A model generated the notes under the pieces. It was not told the origin of the DNA. It did no database searches and saw nothing but the letters and a program-made list of their open reading frames with translations. From positions 868,001 to 932,000 of the forward strand of contig CAWKNC010000002.1 in the NCBI GenBank assembly GCA_963851045.1: DNA of 64,000 nt, in the 5' to 3' direction. This document shows positions 1 to 7,475 of this stretch, piece by piece; positions within the stretch are counted from its first letter, which is position 1; the number at the start of each line of letters is the position of its first letter. Source of the stretch: WHSW01 sp963851045 (GTDB lineage: Bacteria > Actinomycetota > Thermoleophilia > Solirubrobacterales > 70-9). A program made the translations under genes and the position numbers.

Positions 1-271
1 AGCGCGCGATGCGGTGGTTGGTCGAGATGCGCCGCTCACCCGCGGCGAGCCCGGGCACGGTGCCGAGCCGGTCACCGAAGCGCAGTCCCAGCGGACGGCG
101 ACCTCCGGCGGCGCGCGTCTGGCCGCCGGCGTCGAAGCCATGAAGACGCGAGGCGATGGGGTGGAGGAGGGTGACGATGTCGACCCGCTCGTAATCCACG
201 CCCTTGTGCTCGAGCATCAGCATTGCCGCGCGGCACGCGTGTGAGCCGGGGATGACGTAAAGCTTGTACAT
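1..271 (-). CDS. Glutathione S-transferase-like protein, N-terminal part (cut by window edge)
   Basis: The reading frame begins at the ATG complementary to 269-271 and stays open to base 1, so 90 residues are visible and the C-terminus is outside the window. The start (MYKLYVIPGSHACRAA) followed by a ML-EHKGVDYERVD segment and a VP-x-L patch matches the thioredoxin-like N-terminal domain of glutathione S-transferases. It is divergent from the TetR regulator at 302, and its start codon touches the palindrome at 271-290, so it is the obvious target of that repressor. Substrate unknown. A detoxification role is inferred from the family and context only. Confidence 0.7.
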   Translation of the reverse strand, partial: MYKLYVIPGSHACRAAMLMLEHKGVDYERVDIVTLLHPIASRLHGFDAGGQTRAAGGRRPLGLRFGDRLGTVPGLAAGERRISTNHRIAR

Positions 272-290
272 ACTGACCGATCGGTCAGTA
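271..290. promoter_or_regulatory. TetR-type operator, perfect palindrome
   Basis: The 20 bases TACTGACCGATCGGTCAGTA form a perfect inverted repeat in the gap between the divergent GST-like gene and the TetR gene. The core TGACCGATCGGTCA resembles operators of TetR/AcrR repressors. One edge meets the GST start codon and the other overlaps the first bases of the tetR -10 hexamer (289-294), so binding would block both promoters. Confidence 0.8.
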
Positions 291-294
291 CCAT
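289..294 (+). promoter_or_regulatory. -10 hexamer for the TetR gene (leaderless)
   Basis: TACCAT lies 7 nt before the ATG at 302, which implies transcription starting at or within a base or two of the start codon. It overlaps the right end of the operator palindrome. Confidence 0.5.
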
Positions 295-301
295 ACCGAA
301 G

Positions 302-946
302 ATGTCGCCGCGCGCATCCGCCCGTCTCGACCGCCGGTCACGTGCCGCTCGTGCCGAGGACCGCGAAGGGCGCCAAGAGTTTCTGCACGCGGCCCTGCGG
401 GTGTTCGCGCGGCGTGGATATCGCGCCGCGTCCGTGGGGGAGATCGCCGAGGAGGCCGGGTACTCGAAGGGGGCGCTTTACTGGCACTTCACAAGCAAGG
501 AGGAGTTGCTCTCCGCGCTTTTGGACGAGCGCATCGACAGGCCGATGCGCGAGCGCTTCGAGGCGCTGGCGACTGCGCCACCCGATCACGACATGTCGGA
601 GCTCGCGAGCCAGACCTTCGCCGAGCAGTTCGAGCGCGAACGCGACGCGCAGTTGCTCGAGCGCGAGTACTGGAGTCTCGCGATCCGCGATCCGGACCTG
701 CGAGCGCGCTACGTCGAACGCCAGGCGCAGCTGCGCGCCGACTTTGCCGTTGCGCTTCAGGCTCGCGCGGCGCACCTCGGCACCCCGGACCTCGGCATGT
801 CCGCCGAGGACCTCGCGCGGGTGGTGATGAGCATCATCGGTGGCCTGGCCGTCGATGAGCTGATCGAGCCGGGCTCGGTGCGGCCCGCGTTGCTCGGCGA
901 GGCGCTCGCGACCATCTACGCCGGCCTGGTGGCGCGAGCCGAGTAG
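302..946 (+). CDS. TetR/AcrR family transcriptional repressor
   Basis: 214 residues. The N-terminal third (about residues 20-67) is a classic TetR helix-turn-helix: a FARRGYRAASVGEIAEEAG segment followed by Y-SKGALYWHF. The rest is a helical ligand-binding and dimerisation domain of normal length for the family. The gene is divergent from the GST-like gene with a perfect operator between them, so it most likely represses both genes until a small ligand binds. The ATG at 302 is preferred because it starts just ahead of the HTH and has a -10 hexamer 7 nt upstream; no ribosome binding site is seen. The ligand cannot be told from sequence. Confidence 0.9.
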   Translation: MSPRASARLDRRSRAARAEDREGRQEFLHAALRVFARRGYRAASVGEIAEEAGYSKGALYWHFTSKEELLSALLDERIDRPMRERFEALATAPPDHDMSELASQTFAEQFERERDAQLLEREYWSLAIRDPDLRARYVERQAQLRADFAVALQARAAHLGTPDLGMSAEDLARVVMSIIGGLAVDELIEPGSVRPALLGEALATIYAGLVARAE

Positions 947-1251
947 GCGCACATCGTCGGCATTCCCGGCGTAAGTACCTCAAAGCAGGCCGTTTATTAC
1001 CGCAAAGGGGGGATCAAGTCGTCCGGTCGGGCTGCCGATACACGTAGTGAGCACGCTCGGGGGGTCGAGCGGGGCACACCTCAGAGTTCGCACTCCGGCT
1101 ACCGACCCTCGATCGCCTTGATGCTCAGCCCGCTCAGCACGACCGGTCACATCATCGGCAAGCCGAACCGGCGCCCGAAGCTGGAGCTCTCGCTGATCCT
1201 CCTGAACTTCGGCGCCTATGCCTTCGCGGTCTCGGCGTTCGTTTCGAGCCT
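947..1251. other. Gap between tetR and znuA, with a possible gene remnant
   Basis: About 305 bases separate the tetR and znuA stop codons (convergent genes). The left 170 bases show no coding bias and no clear hairpin. The right part contains the short G/C-ending frame described at 1121-1255. No RNA gene or repeat was recognised. Confidence 0.4.
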
Positions 1252-1255
1252 CTAA
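1121..1255 (+). pseudogene. Short hydrophobic ORF or 3' remnant of a gene
   Basis: A frame from ATG 1121 to TAA 1253-1255 encodes 44 residues. Nearly every codon ends in G or C (the exceptions include one GGT, one GTT and the stop), as in real genes of this window. The product has a basic patch (GKPNRRPK) followed by a hydrophobic tail (LILLNFGAYAFAVSAFVSSL), so it looks like the C-terminus of a membrane protein. Codon bias fades upstream of 1112 and no ribosome binding site is visible, which suggests a truncated remnant rather than an intact small gene. It overlaps the znuA stop by 4 bases. I do not recognise the family. Confidence 0.35.
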
Positions 1256-2199
1256 CCCGCGAGCTCGATCGCGCACTGCTCGTCGCCGCCGGTGAGCCCG
1301 TCGACGAGCGTCTCGGCGTTTGCGGCCAGCGCGCGGACGTAGGTCGAGCCGTTTGAATCCTCGGGTCCGAGGGCGTCCGCCCACAGCTGACCGCCGACGA
1401 CCGCATCGGTTTGCCCGGCGATGGCCTCCTCCAGCTTCTCGCTCACGCCGGCCTCGGGGAAGATCGCGTTGACGCCCTCGCTGCGGATCAGGTCGATCAG
1501 GTCGGCTGTCTCGCCGGCCGAGGCCTGCGCCTGCGTGGTCGATGCCGGGATCGCTGCGCCGACCACCGTGAGCCCGTAGCGATCTGCGAAGTATCCGAGC
1601 GAGTCGTGGCTTGTCACGAGCTTTCGCTCGGCAGGTGGGACCCGGTCGATGCATGCGGCGATCTGGCTGTCGAGCTCGCGGAGAGTCGCGATGTAGCGAC
1701 GCGCGTTCGCGCTGTACGTCGCGGCACCGTCGGGATCGACCTCGCTGAGCTCGTCGCGGATCGCTTCGGCTGCCTCGATCGCGTTGTGCGGGTCCTGCCA
1801 CCAATGCGGATCGGCCTCGGCATCCGCGGCCTGGATCGTGGTCACCGCGTCGATCAGCGCCAGGCTCGGCGCCTCGCTTCCCGCGCTCTCGACGATCTGG
1901 TCGAGCCAGAGATCGAGATCGCCGCCTGAAGAAAAGATCGCGTCCGCCTCGGCGACCGCAGCCGCGTCGCTGGGGCGAGGCTCATAATCGTGCGGGTCGG
2001 AGTTGGGGGCGAGGATGCCATCGACCTCGGCCTCCTGGCCGGCGACGTTGCGCACCAGGTCGGCGACTTGGGTGGTTGTGGCGGTCACGTGCACCGCGTT
2101 CGCATCACCAGCGTCTCCGCAGCCGGCGACGACAATGCCCACCGCAACACATGCGGCTCGGCAGGTGTTCGCAACGGTAGAGTTCTTAACGATGACCAT
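1252..2199 (-). CDS. znuA: Zinc/manganese ABC transporter substrate-binding lipoprotein (ZnuA-like)
   Basis: 315 residues from the ATG complementary to 2197-2199. Residues 1-27 form a lipoprotein signal ending in the lipobox VVAGC (Cys27), so the protein is anchored outside the membrane. The mature part is a cluster A-I metal-binding protein. Candidate ligand histidines lie in SDPHDYEP, DPHWWQDPHN and TSHDSLGYF, and an acidic ligand in FPEAGV. It lacks the long His-rich loop of many ZnuA proteins. The permeases and ATPase are at 3701-6143 on the same strand, separated from it by the oppositely oriented metalloprotease, and a zur gene follows them. In-frame ATGs at 2211 and 2217 are alternatives. 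The Zur-like box at 2202-2216 covers the start region. Zinc rather than manganese is inferred from the Zur box. Confidence 0.88.
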   Translation of the reverse strand: MVIVKNSTVANTCRAACVAVGIVVAGCGDAGDANAVHVTATTTQVADLVRNVAGQEAEVDGILAPNSDPHDYEPRPSDAAAVAEADAIFSSGGDLDLWLDQIVESAGSEAPSLALIDAVTTIQAADAEADPHWWQDPHNAIEAAEAIRDELSEVDPDGAATYSANARRYIATLRELDSQIAACIDRVPPAERKLVTSHDSLGYFADRYGLTVVGAAIPASTTQAQASAGETADLIDLIRSEGVNAIFPEAGVSEKLEEAIAGQTDAVVGGQLWADALGPEDSNGSTYVRALAANAETLVDGLTGGDEQCAIELAG

Positions 2200-3694
2200 A
2201 TCGAGAATCATTCGCATTATTAGCAGCTCGGCTGCGATGGTGGCCATGGGGACGTTCGCCACCAGTGCCGAGGCTGCACCGTGGTCATCGCCGGGCAAGG
2301 CGCTGAAGAAGGCCGACCACGCGCTCTCGGGCGAGGCGTGGGGTGAGCAGGGAAGAACGCTTGACGCGACGATGGCGCTGCGTGATCTCCACCAGGCCCT
2401 GCCGCGTCTTCGCGGCGAGCGCCGCGAGCAGGCTCTGCGGCTGCTGTCGCGCCCAACCGACGCAAACGATCCCTTTCGCAGCTCCTACAAGGTGCCCGAG
2501 GCTCCGCCGTATTGCACGGCGAACTTCTGCGTCCATTACGTGACCAGCACCAGCGACGCGCCCGACCTCACCGACGTCGGCGGGGTGGCTGGGGTGCCCG
2601 ATTACGTGGAGGCGGTCGATACCGCGGCCGAGACCTCCTTTGCCGTTGAAAACGGCCAGCTTGGATGGCCGGTCGCGCGGTCGGACGGCAAGCTCGGCGG
2701 CGGTAGCGGGGTGACAGACATCTACCTCGCCGACATTGGCAGCGGCGGGCTCTTCGGCTACGCGGCGCCCGACCCGGACCAGGCCTGCCGGACCAAGTGC
2801 TTTGCGTTCCTGGTCATGGACAACGACTACTCGACCGCGGAGTTCGGCTATCCCGATCCGCAGATTCCGCTCGAGGTGACGATGGCGCACGAGTACAACC
2901 ACGTGCTCCAGTTCGGGATCGACGCGGCGCTTGACAGTTGGCTGTTCGAGTCGAGCGCGACCTGGTCGGAAGAGCGGGTCTTTCCCAACGACAACGACTA
3001 CGTCAACTACCTGAACGTCTTCTCGCGAACGCCCGGCGTTCCGATGACGAAGTTCTCTGGCGGCCGCGGCCTGCGCGTTTATGGCCTCGCGGTCCTCCAC
3101 CACTACCTCGACGTCGGCGACGGAGGCTTTGGGCCCGGGGTGGTCCTGAAGACATGGAAGGGCGGTACCTCAGCCAAGCCCAAGAACTTCGCGCTCAACG
3201 CCCTTGGCGCAGCGATCCGCAAGCTTGGCGGCAAGGGATTCGGCCAGGAGTTCACCCAGTTCGCCGCCGCGACGGCGGAGTGGCGCACCTCGGGCGGCTT
3301 TCCCGACGCGGCGCTTTATCCCGACGTCAAGCGCCACGGCAATCTGGCGCCCGGGACGAGCGCAAATTCCGTTCTCGATCACACCGCCTATCGCCTCTAC
3401 GACGTCCAGCCAAGCGCTGCCGGCAGCCTGAAGCTGCGGCTGAAGGCAAACAACGTTCGCGCCGGCGTCGCGCTCGTGGGCCGCGACGATGACACGGGTG
3501 TCGTCTCGACCGCGGTCAAATACCTCGGTCACGGCGGCAAGGGCACGGTAGTCCTCGCCAACCCCAGTCAGTTCGAGCGGATCACCGCCGTTGTCGTGAA
3601 CGCGGACACTCGAATTCGGGGCCGCTCGCGCGACGGCCGCGACTGGAACTACGTCTTCGACAACGCCGAGCTGAAGGCCACGCTCGGAGGCTAG
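2192..3694 (+). CDS. Secreted HExxH zinc metalloprotease (MXAN_6640-like)
   Basis: 500 residues from the ATG at 2192. Residues 1-28 look like a Sec signal peptide with an AEA cleavage site. The zinc-binding motif HEYNH is at residues 233-237, followed by a WLFESSATWSEE segment whose Glu could be the third ligand, as in gluzincin-like peptidases. The C-terminal third is a beta-rich domain. The overall form resembles secreted putative metalloproteases of the MXAN_6640 type. The start overlaps the start of znuA on the other strand, and the Zur-like box lies inside its first codons. So it may be co-regulated by zinc. Longer in-frame starts upstream are unlikely because they would run antisense through znuA. 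Substrate unknown. Confidence 0.75.
   Translation: MTISRIIRIISSSAAMVAMGTFATSAEAAPWSSPGKALKKADHALSGEAWGEQGRTLDATMALRDLHQALPRLRGERREQALRLLSRPTDANDPFRSSYKVPEAPPYCTANFCVHYVTSTSDAPDLTDVGGVAGVPDYVEAVDTAAETSFAVENGQLGWPVARSDGKLGGGSGVTDIYLADIGSGGLFGYAAPDPDQACRTKCFAFLVMDNDYSTAEFGYPDPQIPLEVTMAHEYNHVLQFGIDAALDSWLFESSATWSEERVFPNDNDYVNYLNVFSRTPGVPMTKFSGGRGLRVYGLAVLHHYLDVGDGGFGPGVVLKTWKGGTSAKPKNFALNALGAAIRKLGGKGFGQEFTQFAAATAEWRTSGGFPDAALYPDVKRHGNLAPGTSANSVLDHTAYRLYDVQPSAAGSLKLRLKANNVRAGVALVGRDDDTGVVSTAVKYLGHGGKGTVVLANPSQFERITAVVVNADTRIRGRSRDGRDWNYVFDNAELKATLGG
2202..2216. promoter_or_regulatory. Zur-box-like operator at the znuA/metalloprotease divergent start
   Basis: CGAGAATCATTCGCA matches 11 of 15 positions of the actinobacterial Zur consensus TGAAAATCATTTTCA, including the central AATCATT. 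It lies just upstream of the znuA ATG and inside the first codons of the divergent metalloprotease. The consensus comparison was made from memory. Confidence 0.6.
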
Positions 3695-3700
3695 GCGGCC

Positions 3701-4564
3701 CTAGCGCGCCGCCGAGAAAGCTTCAACGGGCGACCGGGCCGGGGCCGGGCGTTCGCCGGCGCCCCGCCTTACCGGCAGCGTCAGGGCGAAGACCGCGATC
3801 GCCGCAAGCGCGATCGCCGCGCCGGCGGCAACGTCGAGGTAGTAGCTCGCGTAGAGCCCGCCCAGTCCCGCTGCGAGAGCGAGCGCCGCTGCCGTTGCGA
3901 GAGCAGCGCGAAGGCTCCGAGTGACTCGCAGCGCCGCGGCGCCGGGTGCGATCAGGGCGGCAACCACAAGCAGGTTGCCGAGCGCCTGGATCGCGACGAG
4001 GGTTGTCAGCGCCAGGATCGCCAGCAGCGCCGCCTCGAGTCGTGCGGGGTGGGCGCCGAGGCTGCGGGCGCTCTGCCCGTCGAAGCCAGCCAGGGCGAGC
4101 GGGCGGTGAAGAACCACAAGCGAGCCGACGACGCCTGTGGCGAGCACTGAGGAGGCGACGAGGTCCGCTCCGCTGATGCTGAGCGGGTCTCCGAACAGGA
4201 GCTCGCCGAGGCGAGCTGGAACTTCAGGCGAGAGCGCGAGCAGCGTCCCGAGGCCGAACAGCGATGTAACCGCGACCGCTACCGCGATGTCGGCCCCGAT
4301 GCCGCGAAGCCGTCCGGCGAGGGCGACCGCCAACGCCGCAATCAGCAGCCCGACCCCCGCACCGACAACCAGCGAGAAGCCGGCAAGCGAGGCGATAACG
4401 AGCCCGGGTAGCGCGCCGTGGGCGATCGACTCGGCGGCATAGCTTTGGCGGTAGAGCACGATCCACACGCCGAGCGGACCGCAGGTGAGTGCGAGCAGGA
4501 CGATCTCGATCAGCGCACGGGTGCCGATTGCGCCCGCGAAGGGATCGGTGAGGGCGTCGATCAT
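3701..4564 (-). CDS. znuB: Metal ABC transporter permease (ABC-3 family)
   Basis: 287 residues, almost wholly hydrophobic with about eight membrane segments, of normal length for ABC-3 family permeases of Zn/Mn uptake systems. It is the last gene of a three-gene unit read leftward: permease 6143-5313, ATPase 5316-4564, permease 4564-3701. Its ATG shares one base with the ATPase stop, which suggests translational coupling. With the lipoprotein at 1252 it would import zinc. Two different permeases serve one ATPase, so the channel may be a heterodimer. It converges on the metalloprotease gene with 6 bases between the stops. Confidence 0.88.
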   Translation of the reverse strand: MIDALTDPFAGAIGTRALIEIVLLALTCGPLGVWIVLYRQSYAAESIAHGALPGLVIASLAGFSLVVGAGVGLLIAALAVALAGRLRGIGADIAVAVAVTSLFGLGTLLALSPEVPARLGELLFGDPLSISGADLVASSVLATGVVGSLVVLHRPLALAGFDGQSARSLGAHPARLEAALLAILALTTLVAIQALGNLLVVAALIAPGAAALRVTRSLRAALATAAALALAAGLGGLYASYYLDVAAGAAIALAAIAVFALTLPVRRGAGERPAPARSPVEAFSAAR

Positions 4565-5316
4565 CAGTGCTCGTGGTGAGCGACGACCACCGCGTGCTCG
4601 CCGCCGTCGAGAACGATCAGCTCGGCGCCATAGGTCGTCTGAAGCGTCGCCGGCTTGAGCGTTTCGGCGGGTGCCCCGTAGGCGATCTGCGCGTGGTTGA
4701 GGCAGAGGACGCGATCAAAGCGCCGGGCCTGGGCGATGTCGTGAGTGGCGACGAGCACCGTTGCCCCGGCACCGCGAAGCTCGTCGAGGACCGCGAGAAC
4801 GCGCTCGGCTGACGGCGCGTCGACGCCGCTGAGCGGCTCGTCGAGCAACAGGAGCGACGCCTCCTGCGCGAGCGCGCGAGCGATCAGGACCCGCTGGCGC
4901 TGGCCCCCGGAGAGGGCGCCAAACGGGGTCGAGGCCTCGGCCGCCAAGCCCACTCGGGCGAGGGCCTGCGTCGCGCGGTCGCGCTCCGGGCGCCCGAGGC
5001 GCCGGTACCAGGGCACGGCGGCGTACGTGCCCATCAGCGCGACGTCAAGCGCGCTCACCGGATAGTCGAGGCGCGCCCTCTCGGTTTGGGGCACATAGGC
5101 GATCGATCCGTTCGCCTCGATCGTGCCGCTCATCACCGGGAGCTCGCCGAGCAGCGCGCGAAACAGGGTCGTCTTGCCGCCGCCGTTGGGACCGAGGACG
5201 GCGACGATCTCACCCGCTGAAGCGGTGAAGTCGACGCCCGAGATTGCGGTGCGCCCGGCCGTATAACCGCCCTCGAGACCGACGACGCGCAACAGCGGCT
5301 GCGAAGTGGTGTTCAT
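4564..5316 (-). CDS. znuC: Metal ABC transporter ATP-binding protein
   Basis: 250 residues. Walker A is GPNGGGKTT near residue 43, the ABC signature is LSGGQRQRV, Walker B is LLLLDEPLSGVD, and the H-loop is ATHD. Length and motif order match ZnuC/MntB-type ATPases, which power ABC-3 permeases from the cytoplasmic face. The start overlaps the upstream permease stop by 4 bases (ATGA) and the stop overlaps the downstream permease start by one base. The C-terminus ends in a small His cluster (VVAHHEH), as seen in some metal transporters. Confidence 0.92.
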   Translation of the reverse strand: MNTTSQPLLRVVGLEGGYTAGRTAISGVDFTASAGEIVAVLGPNGGGKTTLFRALLGELPVMSGTIEANGSIAYVPQTERARLDYPVSALDVALMGTYAAVPWYRRLGRPERDRATQALARVGLAAEASTPFGALSGGQRQRVLIARALAQEASLLLLDEPLSGVDAPSAERVLAVLDELRGAGATVLVATHDIAQARRFDRVLCLNHAQIAYGAPAETLKPATLQTTYGAELIVLDGGEHAVVVAHHEH

Positions 5317-6143
5317 CGTGGTGCCTCAGCCGGCCGGCCTGCGAACCGAGTCCACAGCGCGGTTGCGACGAAGACGATCCCACCCAATGTCGCGATCGTG
5401 GCGCCGGGCGGGACGTCGAGCTCGTAGGCGATCAAAAGGCCCGCCAGGCCCTCCGCGAGAGCGATTGCCGCCGTCGTGATCTCCAGGCTGCGAACGCTCG
5501 GGGCGACGAGGCGTGCTGTTGCCGCCGGGATCACGAGGATCGCACCGACCAGCAGAGCCCCGATCGCATCAAGCGCGGCCACGACCGCGATCGCAATGAG
5601 GCCGATCAGCGCCCAATCAGCGGTCGCCACCGGCAGGCCGAGGGCGCGGCTGGATGCCGACTCAAAGCCACTGGCCAGCCATGCCCGGCGGTAGCGGACG
5701 CTGAGGGCGATCGTCGCGGCGAGCACGGCTGCGGTGACGATCAGCTCGATGTCGCCGATCGCGAGCAGGCTCCCGAAAAGCAGCTGGTCGACCTGCGCGC
5801 CGGACTCGAAGACATCGCTCGCGAGCACGATCCCGACGGCGAGCATCGCGACCAGCAGCAGGGCCGTCGCCGCATCAAAGGCGAGGCGGGCCCGGCGCGA
5901 GAGCTGGTCGAGGCTGAGGCCGAACAGCAGCGCCGCCCCGGCGGCAAAGAGGAGGGGAGGGGCTCCTGCGGATCCGGCGATCACGAGTCCGGGAAAGGTC
6001 GCGGTGCCGACGCCGTGGGTGTAGAACGCGAGGTGTCGGAGGACGATCTGCGCGCCAAGCAGCCCGGCGAGTGGTGCGAGCAGGACGATCTCAAGCGCCG
6101 CTCGCTGCATGAAAGGGAATTGGAATGCATCAATGGCGTCCAT
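5313..6143 (-). CDS. znuB: Metal ABC transporter permease (ABC-3 family), second copy
   Basis: 276 residues with about eight membrane segments and the ABC-3 permease pattern (GTATFPGLVIAG near the N-terminus; LVGAILVIPAATARL in the coupling region). It is the first gene of the leftward three-gene transporter unit and is divergent from the zur gene at 6189. The 45-base gap between them carries the Zur-like site at 6162-6176 and a TTTAAT hexamer (complement of 6155-6160) 11 nt before this start, so the unit is probably repressed by Zur when zinc is plentiful. It differs clearly from the permease at 3701. Confidence 0.88.
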   Translation of the reverse strand: MDAIDAFQFPFMQRAALEIVLLAPLAGLLGAQIVLRHLAFYTHGVGTATFPGLVIAGSAGAPPLLFAAGAALLFGLSLDQLSRRARLAFDAATALLLVAMLAVGIVLASDVFESGAQVDQLLFGSLLAIGDIELIVTAAVLAATIALSVRYRRAWLASGFESASSRALGLPVATADWALIGLIAIAVVAALDAIGALLVGAILVIPAATARLVAPSVRSLEITTAAIALAEGLAGLLIAYELDVPPGATIATLGGIVFVATALWTRFAGRPAEAPR

Positions 6144-6161
6144 CGCGGGGTGCCATTAAAA

Positions 6162-6176
6162 TGAAAACGAGTCTCG
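6162..6176. promoter_or_regulatory. Zur-box-like site between the transporter operon and zur
   Basis: TGAAAACGAGTCTCG matches 10 of 15 positions of the actinobacterial Zur consensus TGAAAATCATTTTCA, mainly in the left half. It lies between two divergent genes of the zinc system, which supports it beyond the raw match. It is weaker than the site at 2202-2216. Confidence 0.45.
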
Positions 6177-6188
6177 ATTGCGTCAACG

Positions 6189-6665
6189 ATGAGCCCAAGC
6201 AAGCAGAAGGAACGCGTTCCAAGCACGCCCTCAGCCGATCACTGGGTCAAGCTGGCGCGCGCTGAGCTGCAGCGAGCGGGTCATCGCTCGAGCGCTCCGC
6301 GGGCGGCGGTGGTCGAGATGCTCGGACGCCAGAGCTGCGTCGTCAGCGCGCGCGAGATCTCAGATCGGCTGCACTCCGAGGGCAACCCGGTGGGAATCGC
6401 AACCGTCTATCGCACGCTCGAGCTGCTCGCCCGGATGCGCCTCGTGCAGCGACTGGACATGGGCACCGACCCCGCCCGCTATGAGCCCGCTCTGCCGGAC
6501 GGCGACCAGCACCATCATCACCTCGTTTGCGAACAGTGCAGCGAGGTCACGGCCTTCGATGATCCTGCGCTCGAGCGAGCGATCGACCGGCTCTCGCGTG
6601 AGCTCGACTACCGCGTCGGCGACCACGACGTCGTGCTGCGCGGCGTCTGTCCCGAATGCCGTTGA
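6189..6665 (+). CDS. zur: Fur-family metalloregulator, probably Zur
   Basis: 158 residues. An N-terminal winged helix (about 25-95, with ISDRLHSEGNPVGIATVYRTLELL) is followed by the metal-binding dimerisation domain. A HHHH run plus CEQC, and the C-terminal CPEC, form the usual ligand set and the four-Cys structural zinc site of Fur proteins. Divergence from a zinc ABC transporter makes Zur the best assignment over Fur, Mur or Nur. It probably binds the sites at 2202-2216 and 6162-6176, repressing uptake when zinc is high. It is 14 bases upstream of the NfeD-like gene, which may be cotranscribed. Confidence 0.88.
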   Translation: MSPSKQKERVPSTPSADHWVKLARAELQRAGHRSSAPRAAVVEMLGRQSCVVSAREISDRLHSEGNPVGIATVYRTLELLARMRLVQRLDMGTDPARYEPALPDGDQHHHHLVCEQCSEVTAFDDPALERAIDRLSRELDYRVGDHDVVLRGVCPECR

Positions 6666-6679
6666 GCTAGCTCGCGGCG

Positions 6680-7000
6680 ATGATCCTCACACTGGCGATC
6701 GTCGGGTTGTTCTTCATCCCCGACCCCTGGCGTGTCCTTCTTCTCGTCGCGGCGGCGTGCATCGAGGTCGCGGAGGTCTTTCTCTGGATCAAGTTCCTGC
6801 GCCGATATCGCGTGACCACCGGGGCTGAGGGAATGCTTGGCGAGCGCGCGCAGGCGATTGGATCGCTCGACCCGGAGGGCAAGGTCCGGCTGCGGGGGGA
6901 GATCTGGAACGCGCGCGCGAGTGGGCCTGTGGCCGAGGGCGCGGAGGTGCGGGTAGCAGCTGTTGACGGCCTGACGCTGATCGTCGAGCCTGACTCGTAG
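6680..7000 (+). CDS. NfeD-like membrane protein, short form
   Basis: 106 residues. Two hydrophobic stretches near the N-terminus (about 2-16 and 18-40) precede a small beta-barrel of the NfeD C-terminal/OB type: a G-EGMLGERAQAIGSL start and a VEGAEVRVAAVDGLTLIVEP-like end, here read as AEVRVAAVDGLTLIVEP. Short NfeD proteins usually work with stomatin/flotillin-like proteins at the membrane, but no such gene is next door. It follows zur by 14 bases. Function is inferred from the fold only. Confidence 0.7.
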   Translation: MILTLAIVGLFFIPDPWRVLLLVAAACIEVAEVFLWIKFLRRYRVTTGAEGMLGERAQAIGSLDPEGKVRLRGEIWNARASGPVAEGAEVRVAAVDGLTLIVEPDS

Positions 7001-7038
7001 CGATAACTCAACTGCAACATCACCGCTGCCCGCGGCGG

Positions 7039-7044
7039 TAGGGT
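7039..7044 (+). promoter_or_regulatory. -10 hexamer for the RTX-like gene (leaderless)
   Basis: TAGGGT lies 8 nt before the ATG at 7053, so the transcript would begin at the start codon. No ribosome binding site is present. Confidence 0.45.
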
Positions 7045-7052
7045 CGGGCTCA

Positions 7053-7475
7053 ATGGGTGCGGTGGGCAGGATGGGAAGGCTGGCGGTCGTCGCAACCGCG
7101 CTCGTTGTCGTGCTCGCCGCGATCGCGATCGCCGCCGCTCCCGCGACCACGACGGGAAGCCGGCACGCCGACAAGCTGATGGGTGACGAGGGTCCCGACG
7201 TGCTCAAGGGCCTGGCCGGCAAGGATCTGCTGGTCGGCGGCCGCGGAGCCGACCTGCTGATCGGCGGCAAGGGTGCCGACAAGCTGCGCGGCGGACCGGG
7301 TCGCGACGGTTTCAACATGCGCAACGGCGTCCCGCTCGCCGCGCCCGGCAAGGACAAGATCTACGCCCGAGACGGCGGCAACGACGAGATCAACTGCGGT
7401 GCCGGCAAGGACATCGCGATCGTCGACGCCAGTGAGGACGGCGTTTACGACTGCGAGGTGGTGCGCACCCCATGA
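7053..7475 (+). CDS. Secreted RTX-like (hemolysin-type calcium-binding repeat) protein
   Basis: 140 residues. The first ~32 residues form a signal peptide. Then come tandem nonapeptide-like repeats of the GGxGxDxLxx type (for example LVGGRGADLLIGGKGADKL), and a C-terminal part with a Cys pair (NCGAG, YDCEVV) that could form a disulfide. RTX repeats bind calcium and fold outside the cell. The stop overlaps the start of the Tat-exported phospholipase C by 4 bases (ATGA), so the two are translationally coupled. A role as calcium-dependent partner or surface anchor of that enzyme is inference. Confidence 0.72.
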   Translation: MGAVGRMGRLAVVATALVVVLAAIAIAAAPATTTGSRHADKLMGDEGPDVLKGLAGKDLLVGGRGADLLIGGKGADKLRGGPGRDGFNMRNGVPLAAPGKDKIYARDGGNDEINCGAGKDIAIVDASEDGVYDCEVVRTP

